From an uncultured Pelagibacteraceae bacterium (lineage in GTDB: Bacteria > Pseudomonadota > Alphaproteobacteria > Pelagibacterales > Pelagibacteraceae), in assembly GCA_902613545.1 (NCBI GenBank), contig CACMHW010000001.1, positions 1 to 64,000 on the forward strand: a stretch of 64,000 nucleotides of DNA, in the 5' to 3' direction. Positions 45,695 through 55,062 of this stretch are shown piece by piece; position 1 is the first letter of the stretch, and every line of letters begins with the position of its first letter. The notes beneath the pieces are model-generated. The model was given only the letters and a program-made list of their open reading frames with translations, had not been told where the DNA came from and ran no database searches. The translations under genes and the position numbers were made by a program.

Positions 45695-47368
45695 TTATGC
45701 CTCTAGTTTTTTAAACAAATTCTTAATATTAAAGGAAATATTATTTCCATTTAATAATTTTTCAAAATCTAATTTTGAATAATTGCTTCTAATAAAATCA
45801 ATTTTATTAGATAGGTTGGTCAAATCATTTACATAAAAAATAGGAAAAAAATTTTCTCCGCTATTTACTTCGCAATGCTTATATCTTTTCCATTTATCAA
45901 GTAATATTACAGGAACTTTTGAGTTAATGGAGTCTTCAATTACTGATGATGAGTGACTTATGGTGATCATTGAATTGTTTAAGATCTTATCAATTTTTTT
46001 GCATTCAAAAGTAATTTTAGGAAACATTTTTTTTAAATTATAAATACAATCTTTATGAGAACCATGAATATTAGTTACTACTTTAACATTCTTATTGATT
46101 GCAAGTTTATGAAGATCTTTTAAATTTTCAAGAAATTCATAATACATTTCTACGCCTAAAAGTTGTGTGCCATGAAGAGGTTTAAGAGTGGTAGCAAATA
46201 AAATTGAATTATTTAATCTTCCCTTTGCGTTAGAAAAAATCAAATTTCCGGTTTCAAGAGAATTTTTTTTAATTTCCTTGTTTGTATTTTTTAATGAATT
46301 TTTACAAATATTTGATTGTATAGCAAAATAATTGCTTGGACCTGAAAAGACTGCTTCAGAAATTGTTTTTTTATAAATACTGTCAAATTTATCAAAAGAC
46401 TCGGCTATAGTTCCATGACTAATACATACAGTTTTAGTTCCAGTTGAGTTTAGTATTTCTGTCACAGCGCCATCGAAACCTCTAACAACATTTGTAAAAT
46501 AATAATTAAAATTGTTTTCCTCTAGGAATTTTTTAAATGCATTGGATTTGTTTAAGATATCTGTTAATTCATACTCCAATTCAGAAATTCTAAAATTTAC
46601 TATTTCAGTGATATCATAAAATTTATAATTAATACTTTTTTTTGTAATATTTACCTTTTTTAACTCACTTTTAATTTTTGAGACTTTAATAATTTTTAAA
46701 CCTAAAATTTTATAAATTAATCTTTTAATGAAATTTAATTCAAATCTTTGATATTCAACAGTAAATGTTTTGATACCTAAAACTCTACATTGTAATATAA
46801 TTCTAAAAAAATTGTAATAAACACTATTAACTAATAATTTTTTTTTATTTGAATTTATATTAAATTTTTCCAACTTATATTCATATAAATTGTTTTTTTT
46901 GTTATCAAAGTTTTTTTCCAAAATTGTGACATTTTTTTTTAAATTCAAACTTTTTATAACTCTAGAAATAACAAATACGTTATTTGACTTGTATTTTGAA
47001 AAATTTACTGAGTCCCAACCTGAAACAATTATTTCATCGATATTATTTTTTTTTAATATTGTCTCTAAAAAATCTATTATAAAGATAGTATAGTTTAAAA
47101 CAAATCTTATATGACCTTTATATTCAATATTCATGCCATGGTAATCAAAATTTTGATCTGGTAATTTTTTCAATTCGTTGTCTACATACGCTATTGCTTT
47201 CTGTTGAAAGTCAGGCGGTATAAATTCTTTAGGATTTATGAAACTTAAACCATTTAATATTAAATATGTTTGTGACTCTAAATTAAAAGGTACAAATTTG
47301 ATTTCTCCAGATAATTTTCTCTTAATAAATTTTGTTTCTTCTTCCGATTGTACTAAAGCAATTTTCAT
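45695..47368 (-). CDS. uncharacterised GT-B-like capsule/LPS protein
   Basis: Start set at the ATG 47368 (MKIALVQSEEETKF), which removes a 40-base overlap in the track ORF and leaves a two-base gap after the aminotransferase. The 557 residues contain LFATTLKPLHGTQLLGVEMYY and NSMITISHSSSVIEDSINSKVPVILLDKW, like the sugar-nucleotide-binding half of CDP-glycerol or Kdo/sialic acid transferases of GT-B fold. I do not recognise a named family. A role in transferring a CMP-activated acid fits the neighbours. Confidence 0.55.
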   Translation of the reverse strand: MKIALVQSEEETKFIKRKLSGEIKFVPFNLESQTYLILNGLSFINPKEFIPPDFQQKAIAYVDNELKKLPDQNFDYHGMNIEYKGHIRFVLNYTIFIIDFLETILKKNNIDEIIVSGWDSVNFSKYKSNNVFVISRVIKSLNLKKNVTILEKNFDNKKNNLYEYKLEKFNINSNKKKLLVNSVYYNFFRIILQCRVLGIKTFTVEYQRFELNFIKRLIYKILGLKIIKVSKIKSELKKVNITKKSINYKFYDITEIVNFRISELEYELTDILNKSNAFKKFLEENNFNYYFTNVVRGFDGAVTEILNSTGTKTVCISHGTIAESFDKFDSIYKKTISEAVFSGPSNYFAIQSNICKNSLKNTNKEIKKNSLETGNLIFSNAKGRLNNSILFATTLKPLHGTQLLGVEMYYEFLENLKDLHKLAINKNVKVVTNIHGSHKDCIYNLKKMFPKITFECKKIDKILNNSMITISHSSSVIEDSINSKVPVILLDKWKRYKHCEVNSGENFFPIFYVNDLTNLSNKIDFIRSNYSKLDFEKLLNGNNISFNIKNLFKKLEA

Positions 47369-47370
47369 TT

Positions 47371-48465
47371 TTATATTGTTGATTGATAAAATTTTTTTAT
47401 TTGTGAACAAATTCTTTTAAGTTCTTTACTAGTTAAGTCTAAGCTTGAGGGTAACCATAAAACTTTATTGCTTATGAAATAGCTTTTTCGCATTTTATAA
47501 TTATTTTGAACATGTTTAAAAGACGATAGAGGCCGCCAAATTTTTCTGCACTTTATGTTTTTTTTTAATAAAAAATTAAATAGATGATCTCTTCTTTTGC
47601 ATATTATTTCTGTCCAAATACAAACTTCGTTCTCAAATTTTTTGTAAAATTTGATTTCTTTAATATTTTTTAAATTTTCTCTATAAAAATTATTATTTTT
47701 TTTTGCTTTTAAAATTAATTTCTCTAATGAATAAATTTGAGGTAAGAGTATTGATGCAAGAATGTCATTGTACTTGAAATTTCCTCCAAATAAATCATGT
47801 GTATCATCTCCTCCAATTTTTTTTTTTGTTCTTCCTTGATCTTTTATACTTCTGATAATTTTGGCTATAGCTCTACTTCTTGTTACAACTGCGCCTCCTT
47901 GAGCAGAAGTAATAATCTTAGTTGGAGTAAATGAAAAGCAACCTATGTCACCCAAAGTTCCAAGTTTTCTTTTACTATCAAATTTTGATCCTAAAGCCTC
48001 TGCTGCATCCTCAATGACTTTAATTTTTTTTTGTTTTGCAAAAGAAAGTACATTTTTAAAGTTTCCTGAACGACCACTTATATGAACAAAAATTATTGCT
48101 TTAGTTTTTTTATTAATCTTTTTTTTTAAATCATCCAATTCAACGGTAGATGTTAGTGTGTTTACTTCCACAATTTTAGGTTTAGCGCCTGTAAGTTTGA
48201 CCGCATTTAACGTTGCTACATAGGTAATATTTGGGACAATTACCTCATCATTTGCCTTAATACCTAAAGATCTTAGTGCTAAATAGATCGCTGATGTGCC
48301 ACTTGAGGTCATAATTACATTTTTAGCGCCTAAAAATTTACTCAATGCTTTCTCACATCTTGAGGTCATTTTTCCTTCACTGATAAAATTTGTTTTTATA
48401 AGCTCATTTAAATAATTGTTATTATAATTATTTATTTTTGGAACATACCAATTGATTTTTTTCAT
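47371..48465 (-). CDS. DegT/DnrJ/EryC1 family sugar aminotransferase (LegC-like)
   Basis: This 364-residue PLP enzyme has MTSSGTSAIYLALRSLGI near residue 55, VIEDAAEALGSKFD, and the PLP lysine in GCFSFTPTKIITSAQGGAVV near residue 180. It aminates a 4-keto NDP-sugar, the step after a 4,6-dehydratase. With the LegB-like dehydratase 2.4 kb upstream in the same run, a LegC role (making the 4-amino-6-deoxy sugar) is the best guess. PLP-dependent 3-amination is the alternative. Confidence 0.85.
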   Translation of the reverse strand: MKKINWYVPKINNYNNNYLNELIKTNFISEGKMTSRCEKALSKFLGAKNVIMTSSGTSAIYLALRSLGIKANDEVIVPNITYVATLNAVKLTGAKPKIVEVNTLTSTVELDDLKKKINKKTKAIIFVHISGRSGNFKNVLSFAKQKKIKVIEDAAEALGSKFDSKRKLGTLGDIGCFSFTPTKIITSAQGGAVVTRSRAIAKIIRSIKDQGRTKKKIGGDDTHDLFGGNFKYNDILASILLPQIYSLEKLILKAKKNNNFYRENLKNIKEIKFYKKFENEVCIWTEIICKRRDHLFNFLLKKNIKCRKIWRPLSSFKHVQNNYKMRKSYFISNKVLWLPSSLDLTSKELKRICSQIKKFYQSTI

Positions 48466-48466
48466 T

Positions 48467-49375
48467 TTAAGACTCTTGAATTTTTTGAATTAACTTTTGA
48501 GTTAAAAGAGCTGAATTATAATTTGTAAGATTTTGATTTTTATTCATTAATAAATCCTTAAGTTCTTTAAAATAGCTTTCTTGAATATCCTTTTTATTAA
48601 ATTTTTTTATAATTTTTTTATTCTTTTTTAAAATTGTAATTCTTGAATTTAATAAATCTGCTTTTAAGTTAAAATTATAACCATTAATAAAAATTACTCT
48701 TTTTTTAAAAAAGGAATAATAATTTAAGTCTATAATGATACTTGATCTCTTATTTTTTGCAAAAATTTTACAATTGTCTTCTGTATCTATATTCAAATTT
48801 GATTTTTTTGACTTTAAAACGTTTATTATTTTTACGTCACCTATCATCCATCTAACTAAATCTATTTCATGGCTACAGTCTAAAATTACTCCTCCTCCAA
48901 ATTTTTTTTTTGCACTAGAGGACTTCTGATAATCTATATTTTTTCTCCAATTTGGAAGGTAAGAGTGATTTAAAAAATAAACATCATATATCTTATTTTT
49001 ATTTTTTCTAATAAAAGATTTTACAAATTTTATAATCTTAAGAGTTCTTAAGTTGAAACCAACAAATACCTTGTTATTAATTTTATTAATTTTTTTAAAT
49101 TTATCAAATAAAGGTTTTTCAATTAAAATTCTTCTATTTCTAAATAACGAATTAATTTTTTTTAATTGATCAAAATGTAATTTTGTAGGCGAGCAAATAA
49201 TAATAAAATTGGGGTTAACACTTTTAATATCTGAAATTTTCTTAATGGTATTAAATCTAATTTTTTTTTGTTGACTTAAAATAAAAATTTCTATTCCGCT
49301 AAATTTTTTTTTTGCTATATTTGCAAATCTTCTACCTGAAGAACCATATCCTATAATAAGCAATTTTTTTTTCAT
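48467..49375 (-). CDS. Gfo/Idh/MocA family oxidoreductase (copy 2)
   Basis: This 302-residue protein has LLIIGYGSSGRRFANIA at the N-terminus, LIEKPLFDKFK near residue 90 with the family lysine, and GGGVILDCSHEIDLVRW in the C-terminal domain. It resembles the oxidoreductases found beside PtmA in legionaminic acid clusters. Only about the same size and fold as copy 1, not an obvious recent duplicate. It abuts the DegT and SDR genes. Confidence 0.85.
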   Translation of the reverse strand: MKKKLLIIGYGSSGRRFANIAKKKFSGIEIFILSQQKKIRFNTIKKISDIKSVNPNFIIICSPTKLHFDQLKKINSLFRNRRILIEKPLFDKFKKINKINNKVFVGFNLRTLKIIKFVKSFIRKNKNKIYDVYFLNHSYLPNWRKNIDYQKSSSAKKKFGGGVILDCSHEIDLVRWMIGDVKIINVLKSKKSNLNIDTEDNCKIFAKNKRSSIIIDLNYYSFFKKRVIFINGYNFNLKADLLNSRITILKKNKKIIKKFNKKDIQESYFKELKDLLMNKNQNLTNYNSALLTQKLIQKIQES

Positions 49376-49383
49376 CTAGTAAT

Positions 49384-50187
49384 TTAAATAATAGTGACGC
49401 CACCATCAATTACTAAAGTTTGTCCTGTCATATGTCGTGAGGATTCTGACGAAAGAAATAAAACTGCACTAGCTACATCTGATGCTTCAGCCATAGTTCC
49501 TAACGGACTTTTATTTTTGTATCGTTGCAAAAATTTTTTTGATTTTAAATTTTTATCTTTTTTATTTAAAACTCCACCTGGACAAATATTATTAATTCTA
49601 ATTTTATTTTTTCCATAGTATGATGCCATTTGTCTTGTAAAGTTTATAATACCTCCTTTTATAATTGAATAACTAACATTTTCTCTTAAACTAGTTCCCT
49701 TATACAAACTCATATCTTGACCCAACAATCCATAAATAGATCCTATTTGAATTATTGATCCAATTTTTTTTTTCTTTCTCATCTGATCTGCTATTAGCTT
49801 AGCAAACCAACAAAAGAAAATTAGATGTAGATTAATATTTTCTTTTAACTCTTTAAAAGTAATTTTATCAAAATTGTTGTTTTTCCAATTTTTAGTTTTC
49901 GGATATGCGCAATTTATAAATATATCTGGTATAGAATATTTTTTTATAATTTTATAAAAATCTTTCTTGAAAAATTTATCATCGTTTTTATAAATTATTC
50001 TTTCAAAATTAATTTTTTTTTGTTTAAGTAAATTTTTTGTATTTATATTTGGCTTTTGAATATCAATTATTACTACTTTAGCACCAGAATCAGAAAGAGC
50101 TTTTGCTGCCTCCAGCCCTATTATTCCCAAGCCTCCTATAACAAAGGCTGTTTTATTAATATTATAACTCTTTTCTATGTAATTCAT
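49384..50187 (-). CDS. short-chain dehydrogenase/reductase (PtmA-like)
   Basis: This 267-residue classical SDR has AFVIGGLGIIGLEAAKAL, QIGSIYGLLG (catalytic Ser), and YSIIKGGIINFT (Tyr-x-x-x-Lys). It ends with HMTGQTLVIDGGVT. Proteins like this, named PtmA in Campylobacter, sit next to CMP-legionaminate synthetase genes and help provide the amino-sugar precursor. It overlaps the cytidylyltransferase gene by four bases. Confidence 0.85.
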   Translation of the reverse strand: MNYIEKSYNINKTAFVIGGLGIIGLEAAKALSDSGAKVVIIDIQKPNINTKNLLKQKKINFERIIYKNDDKFFKKDFYKIIKKYSIPDIFINCAYPKTKNWKNNNFDKITFKELKENINLHLIFFCWFAKLIADQMRKKKKIGSIIQIGSIYGLLGQDMSLYKGTSLRENVSYSIIKGGIINFTRQMASYYGKNKIRINNICPGGVLNKKDKNLKSKKFLQRYKNKSPLGTMAEASDVASAVLFLSSESSRHMTGQTLVIDGGVTII

Positions 50188-50861
50188 TTAAGTAAAAATT
50201 TTACCAATTTAAAGTCAAGGTTATTATCTATATCAATAGATCTCTCTGGTGGCATTACGTAAACAGATGTTTTTTTATTAAACAGATTATACGATTTAAA
50301 TAAATAATCTTTTTTCCAAATGTATATAGATGCATTCAAATCATATGTTTTTGGAGCTTTTTGACGATTAAATATTTTGTTTGAATTTTTAACTAATTTA
50401 ACTCTCTTATTTTTAATTTCAATTAAGTTGAAGTACGGATTTTTTTTTGATTTTGTGACAGAAATAAGGTTTAAAGACTTTTCTCTTTTAAATTTTTTAA
50501 AGGACTCGTGTATGTCTCGCAGTTTCCTCAAAGGAGATGTTACATCTAAGTCAAAAATGTATTTATATTTAATTTTATTCTTTTTTTCACAAGTTTTTAC
50601 AGCATGTCTAATTACATCTAATTTTTTTGCATCATCACTTGCTAGATTTTTTGGTCTTTTTATAAAAATAATTTTTTTTTTATTTTTACCTAAATCAATT
50701 TTATTTTTATCAACTGTTACAGCAATTTGATTAAAAATTTTTGTCTTAATAGCCAAATCTAATGTATGCCTTAACAAACTTTTTCCTTTAATCTTTAAAA
50801 AATTTTTATTTTTTAATCCTTTAGAATTCGCTCTAGCACAAATAGTGCATAAAATAGTCAT
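50184..50861 (-). CDS. CMP-nonulosonate cytidylyltransferase (LegF/NeuA-like, copy 2)
   Basis: This 225-residue protein has CARANSKGLKNKNFLKIKGK (the RxxSKGxxxKN nucleotide loop), DDAKKLDVIRHAVK and DLDVTSPLR. It should use CTP to activate a nonulosonic acid. It lies between the LegB-like dehydratase and the PtmA-like reductase, as LegF/PtmB does in Campylobacter. No NeuB/LegI synthase that would make the acid is visible in the window. Confidence 0.85.
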   Translation of the reverse strand: MTILCTICARANSKGLKNKNFLKIKGKSLLRHTLDLAIKTKIFNQIAVTVDKNKIDLGKNKKKIIFIKRPKNLASDDAKKLDVIRHAVKTCEKKNKIKYKYIFDLDVTSPLRKLRDIHESFKKFKREKSLNLISVTKSKKNPYFNLIEIKNKRVKLVKNSNKIFNRQKAPKTYDLNASIYIWKKDYLFKSYNLFNKKTSVYVMPPERSIDIDNNLDFKLVKFLLK

Positions 50862-50862
50862 A

Positions 50863-51846
50863 TTAAATTATGTATTGATTGTTATTTGAACTTTTATTTT
50901 TCTTAAACCATTCTATTGTTTTTTTTAGTCCATCTGATAATTCTGTCTTAGGTTTCCAATTAATTAATCTTTTGATTTTTCTATTGTCGCATTGAAGTCT
51001 GCTTACTTCACTTAATTTTGGTCTTTTTCTCAAACTGTTAACTTTTATTGATTTTTTATATTTTGATAATTTTAAAATTTCATTACAAAGAGTTTTTATT
51101 GATATCTTTTTATTTGTTCCTACATTTACTACATCTCCAAAAATTTTTTTACTTTTCATTATTTTAATAAACGCATCAACCGTATCCTCTACATAATTAA
51201 AATCTCTACAAGGATCTAAATTACCTAGAGAAATTATTTTATTTTTATTAATTACTTGATTTATGATAGTAGGAATTATCGCTCTCTCAGATTGCCTTGG
51301 ACCATAAACATTAAAAGGTCTAATTATTTTTACAGGAGTGTTAAAGCTTTTAAAATAACTAAAAGCTAATTGATCTGCAGCAGCTTTAGACGCTGCATAC
51401 GGAGATTGACTATTAATTGGATGTTCTTCATCAATAGGTAAATATTGTGCAGATCCATAAACTTCACTCGTGGAAGTTATAATAATATTTTTACATTTTG
51501 TTTGCCTAGAGGCTTCTAAAATATTATATGTGCCCTCTAAATTTGTTTTAATATAAGCCTGTGGAGAGTAATATGAATAAGGTATTCCTATTAAAGCAGC
51601 TAAGTGAAAAACGGTACTACAACCTCTCATTGCAAACAAAACAGAGTCAAAATCTCTTATGTCACCTAACAAAAATCTACAATTATTTTTTTTAGTTTTT
51701 CTCAATTCATTTAACCAAAAAAAATCATTATTAGAATTGTATCTATCGAAAGCAACTACATGATATCCTTGATTTAATAATTTTTCTGTTAAATGAGAGC
51801 CAATAAATCCAGCAGCGCCTGTAACTAAAATCTTATTTTTTGTCAT
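50863..51846 (-). CDS. NAD-dependent 4,6-dehydratase (LegB-like)
   Basis: This 327-residue extended SDR has VTGAAGFIGSHLTEKLL, TSTSEVYGSAQYLPIDE, YAASKAAADQLA (YxxxK) and RPFNVYGPRQSERA. The active-site threonine-glutamate region TSTSEVYG and the GIPYSYYSP segment are typical of LegB, which makes the 4-keto-6-deoxy sugar in legionaminic acid synthesis. It overlaps the preceding GT-B-like gene by 14 bases. Confidence 0.87.
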   Translation of the reverse strand: MTKNKILVTGAAGFIGSHLTEKLLNQGYHVVAFDRYNSNNDFFWLNELRKTKKNNCRFLLGDIRDFDSVLFAMRGCSTVFHLAALIGIPYSYYSPQAYIKTNLEGTYNILEASRQTKCKNIIITSTSEVYGSAQYLPIDEEHPINSQSPYAASKAAADQLAFSYFKSFNTPVKIIRPFNVYGPRQSERAIIPTIINQVINKNKIISLGNLDPCRDFNYVEDTVDAFIKIMKSKKIFGDVVNVGTNKKISIKTLCNEILKLSKYKKSIKVNSLRKRPKLSEVSRLQCDNRKIKRLINWKPKTELSDGLKKTIEWFKKNKSSNNNQYII

Positions 51847-53623
51847 AAATTTTATCTTTGTTATAATTATAAATATAATTATTAATAGTCTTTTCTATTA
51901 CAACATTTGTGCTAAATCCTTCATCATAAAAACTAATTAGGTTACTTACAAAATTTCCTACTCTTTTGCCGCCCTCTCCATCCATGAATGGATCATGTTT
52001 TTCAGGTTCGTTCCATTTACCTAATTCTGGTTCATTTTTATAATTAGTTTTAAAATTTCTAATTTTTTTTATCATCAGACCAAGATCTCTAAAAACAAGC
52101 TTATTTTCACCTACATAGTATAAATCTTTTTCTATATGTTTTAGATTACTATCGTCATATATTACACCTCTGAAGTTTTTATTATTAATCAAACAATGAA
52201 ATAAAGCACCTTGTATATGAGGTGAAATAGAGACAGTAATATTTGCAAAAGATGAATAATGTGATGGCAGCTCATTTCTTTCATTTAGAAAAATACATTG
52301 ATTATTTTTTTCAAGATTTTTTATTTTTTCATACACTTCAGATAAGGGTTTTAAATTATCCTTTTTTTTTGATTTAAATATAAACCCTATTTCGGGATCT
52401 ATTTTGTTTAAACTTAATAACTCTTTAAAAAATTTGTCCATTTTTTCTTTATATATTAATTGCCAAGTATAATTTTTGTTTTCACTAAAAGAGCTATCTA
52501 AAACTAGAATTAAAAATTTAATATTATTTCTTTTTAATTTTGAAATTTTTTCTTTAATTTTTTTTTCTTTCTCTAAATCTATTTTAGGATAGTGGTCGCC
52601 TGTTATAACTATTTTTTTAATCAAGTTTTCTGTTTTAGAAATTCGTCTTGCAGACTCCTCTCCCCATGCAAAAAAAATATCATTAGGATGAAAACCTAAA
52701 AAATCTCCTTCTATTTGAGTAGGATAAGATCTTGTTCCTCCAAAGGAGCAACCATCATTAAGTTGAATAGCTATTTGTCTTAAAATATTTGAGTCTCCAG
52801 ACTCTTCAAAATTAAGATGGACTTTAATATTATTTATTTTAAAAAAATTGTACATGTATTGAATTTTAGACAAAAAAATTAGTGCGTTTTTTTTAAAATA
52901 TTTTTCCTCTCTATTGACTGGTAAATCAGTTAGTTTTTTTCTTATTTCGTCAAATTTTTTATTTTTTTTAAAATTTTTTAAATTATATAAGTTTAAAAAG
53001 TTTATCCCCATATCTTCCAATTTATTGAAGAATTTTTTTTTATTTTTAATTCTTTTTTTTAACCTATAAGAATTTTCTGAGTATATAATTATTTTTTCTG
53101 AAAATTTTTTTTTGTCGTACCAAAAAAAATTACTTCTCTTTTTAAGATCGATATCCTCCAAAAAATTCACTGCAATTTTGTTACCATTTTTTTTGATTTT
53201 ATCTTTGTCTAAACAAAATATATTAGAAAGCAAAGTCAAAAAGTTGTAATTTTTCCATAAAAAATTTGATAAATATTTTCTCAAAATTTTGTAATTTAAC
53301 TTCTCTTTTTTAATGAATGTAAAATTACTAAAATTCTTATTATTTTTTAAAATATTTATTAATTCAAAATTAGTCTCTATAATTTTAATTTTAGATTTTT
53401 CATGTTTTCTTATAAGTAATTTACTTGAAGTTGTAAAAACTTCTTCAAATATCAATTTTTTAAATAGCAATAAAGTGAGTTCTTTAGGAAGTAATTCAGT
53501 TAAAATATGAAATACTTTTGACTTTGAAAAAATTCTAACACCATCCTCAGCAATCTCTAAACTTGTTGGGAATGCTAAAAAACTTAAAAACTGTCCGTTA
53601 TTATCTCTTTTGTCTAAGTACAT
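51833..53623 (-). CDS. uncharacterised large surface carbohydrate protein
   Basis: I do not recognise a named family. The 596 residues have a charged, Lys/Phe-rich N-terminal half and a C-terminal half with FGGTRSYPTQIEGDFLGF, FAWGEESARR, VITGDHYPKID and SISPHIQGALFHCLI. These look like a GT-B-type donor domain as in surface polysaccharide transferases. It abuts hisH by no bases and overlaps LegB. A transferase using the CMP-acid is plausible. Confidence 0.5.
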   Translation of the reverse strand: MYLDKRDNNGQFLSFLAFPTSLEIAEDGVRIFSKSKVFHILTELLPKELTLLLFKKLIFEEVFTTSSKLLIRKHEKSKIKIIETNFELINILKNNKNFSNFTFIKKEKLNYKILRKYLSNFLWKNYNFLTLLSNIFCLDKDKIKKNGNKIAVNFLEDIDLKKRSNFFWYDKKKFSEKIIIYSENSYRLKKRIKNKKKFFNKLEDMGINFLNLYNLKNFKKNKKFDEIRKKLTDLPVNREEKYFKKNALIFLSKIQYMYNFFKINNIKVHLNFEESGDSNILRQIAIQLNDGCSFGGTRSYPTQIEGDFLGFHPNDIFFAWGEESARRISKTENLIKKIVITGDHYPKIDLEKEKKIKEKISKLKRNNIKFLILVLDSSFSENKNYTWQLIYKEKMDKFFKELLSLNKIDPEIGFIFKSKKKDNLKPLSEVYEKIKNLEKNNQCIFLNERNELPSHYSSFANITVSISPHIQGALFHCLINNKNFRGVIYDDSNLKHIEKDLYYVGENKLVFRDLGLMIKKIRNFKTNYKNEPELGKWNEPEKHDPFMDGEGGKRVGNFVSNLISFYDEGFSTNVVIEKTINNYIYNYNKDKIYDKK

Positions 53624-54271
53624 TTAGTAAATTTTAAAAAAATTTTTTAAAATTTTTAATCCAGTTTCACCACTTTTTTCTGGATGAAATTGGCACGCAG
53701 ATACATTTTCATCTTGAACAACTGCTGTAACTTTATGACCAAAATAATTGATAAATGCTGTTTCAATTTTTAAGTTAACCAGTTCAGCACGATAAGAGTG
53801 AATAAAATAAACATTCGAAAAATTTTCTATATCTTTTAAAAGATTAAGACTTGAGTTTTCTTGCTTTATATTCAATGAGTGCCAACCAATATTTGGTATA
53901 TCGATTTTTTTATTACTCTCAGCTTTATCAAAATTAGGGATAGGCTTTATCTCTCCTTTAAAAACTGACAAACCCTGGGTCTCATCATGCTCAAAGCTTT
54001 TTTCAAAAAGTAGTTGCATTCCAACACAAACTCCTAAAAAATTTTTATTTGTTTTTTTTATATTTTTTAAGAATTCAAAAAGTTTTTTTTCTTTTATCTT
54101 TTTCATAGAGTAAGGAAAAGATCCGTCACCTGGTAAAATTATATTTTGCGCATTTTCAATTTCATTAATATCTGATGATATAGTTGTATCTATTCCACAA
54201 AATTTTAGGGCACTTCTTAAACTAAAAATGTTACCTATCTCTAAATCTATTATCGTAGCTTTTTTATTCAT
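53624..54271 (-). CDS. HisH-like glutamine amidotransferase of sugar amidation
   Basis: This 215-residue class I glutaminase has the nucleophile Cys in FLGVCVGMQLLFE near residue 82 and the His-Glu pair in CQFHPEKSG near residue 197. It resembles HisH, but its partners here are a HisF-like protein and an N-acetyl sugar amidotransferase, not histidine genes. It supplies ammonia to its partner, as HisH2 does in Pseudomonas O-antigen synthesis. It overlaps the HisF-like gene by four bases. Confidence 0.9.
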   Translation of the reverse strand: MNKKATIIDLEIGNIFSLRSALKFCGIDTTISSDINEIENAQNIILPGDGSFPYSMKKIKEKKLFEFLKNIKKTNKNFLGVCVGMQLLFEKSFEHDETQGLSVFKGEIKPIPNFDKAESNKKIDIPNIGWHSLNIKQENSSLNLLKDIENFSNVYFIHSYRAELVNLKIETAFINYFGHKVTAVVQDENVSACQFHPEKSGETGLKILKNFFKIY

Positions 54272-55062
54272 GGTCTATTAATTTGAAATTTATTTTTTTT
54301 TAAAAAATTTTTAATCTCTTTAATTTTCAAATAATTTTTATGTAAGGCTGCGCCTATTGCAAAGCTATAATTATTTGTGTGGAAAAATAATTCATCAATA
54401 TGTTGTATTTTACTTATCCCTCCGCTTACTATTAAAGGAACATTAATTACTTTTTTAATATTTTTAACTAAGTCTATATCTGCTCCTTTTAGAGTTCCAT
54501 CCTTATCTATCGAGGTAAGTAAGATTTCACCAATTCCATGTTTACATGCCTCTCTAGCCCATTCTATAGCGTCCTTTCCAGTTTTTTCTCTTCCATTTTC
54601 TGTGAATACTTCCCATTTTTTTTTTCCAACTTTTTTTGCATCAATAATTAAAACCAAACATTGATTACCAAATCTTAATGAGATTTCTTTTAATATTTTT
54701 GGGTTATTTACAGCCGCGGTATTAATCCCTACTTTATCAGCGCCAGCATTTAAAAAATTTCTTGCATCCTCTACAGTTCTTATTCCTCCGCCAACTGTTA
54801 TTGGTATAAAAACTTTTTCTCCAACTTTTTTAACTAAATCTAATAAATTGTTTCTTCCGTATAATGTTGCTACAGTATCAATGTAAATTAATTCATCTAT
54901 ACCTTCAAAATAATATTTTTCAGCAAACTCAATCGGAGAACCAAGAACTCTTAATCCTTCAAAACTAATACCCTTTATTAAATTAGGGCCTTTAATATCA
55001 AGTCTTGCTATAGTTCTATTTCTTTTAAGATTTTTTATTTTAACTGTTTTCGGAGGTACCAT
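54268..55062 (-). CDS. HisF-like protein of sugar amidation (WbuZ/HisF2 type)
   Basis: This 264-residue TIM barrel has IARLDIKGPNLIKGISFEGLRVLG, with the aspartate equal to HisF Asp11 but a different flank (arginine in place of cysteine), and VLIIDAKKVG, with the second aspartate. This N-terminus is the signature of the WbuZ subgroup rather than the histidine enzyme. It probably channels ammonia from HisH to the amidotransferase. The start overlaps the amidotransferase end by 28 bases. Confidence 0.9.
   Translation of the reverse strand: MVPPKTVKIKNLKRNRTIARLDIKGPNLIKGISFEGLRVLGSPIEFAEKYYFEGIDELIYIDTVATLYGRNNLLDLVKKVGEKVFIPITVGGGIRTVEDARNFLNAGADKVGINTAAVNNPKILKEISLRFGNQCLVLIIDAKKVGKKKWEVFTENGREKTGKDAIEWAREACKHGIGEILLTSIDKDGTLKGADIDLVKNIKKVINVPLIVSGGISKIQHIDELFFHTNNYSFAIGAALHKNYLKIKEIKNFLKKNKFQINRP

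Noticed and set aside
49000-54000. Homopolymer T and A runs as possible repeats or CRISPR-like arrays
   Set aside because: They are irregular lysine/phenylalanine/asparagine codon runs in AT-rich genes, with no regular spacing or repeated unit.
53624-55062. hisH and hisF as part of a histidine operon
   Set aside because: No other his genes are near, the HisF N-terminus is of the WbuZ type, and the neighbour is a sugar amidotransferase.
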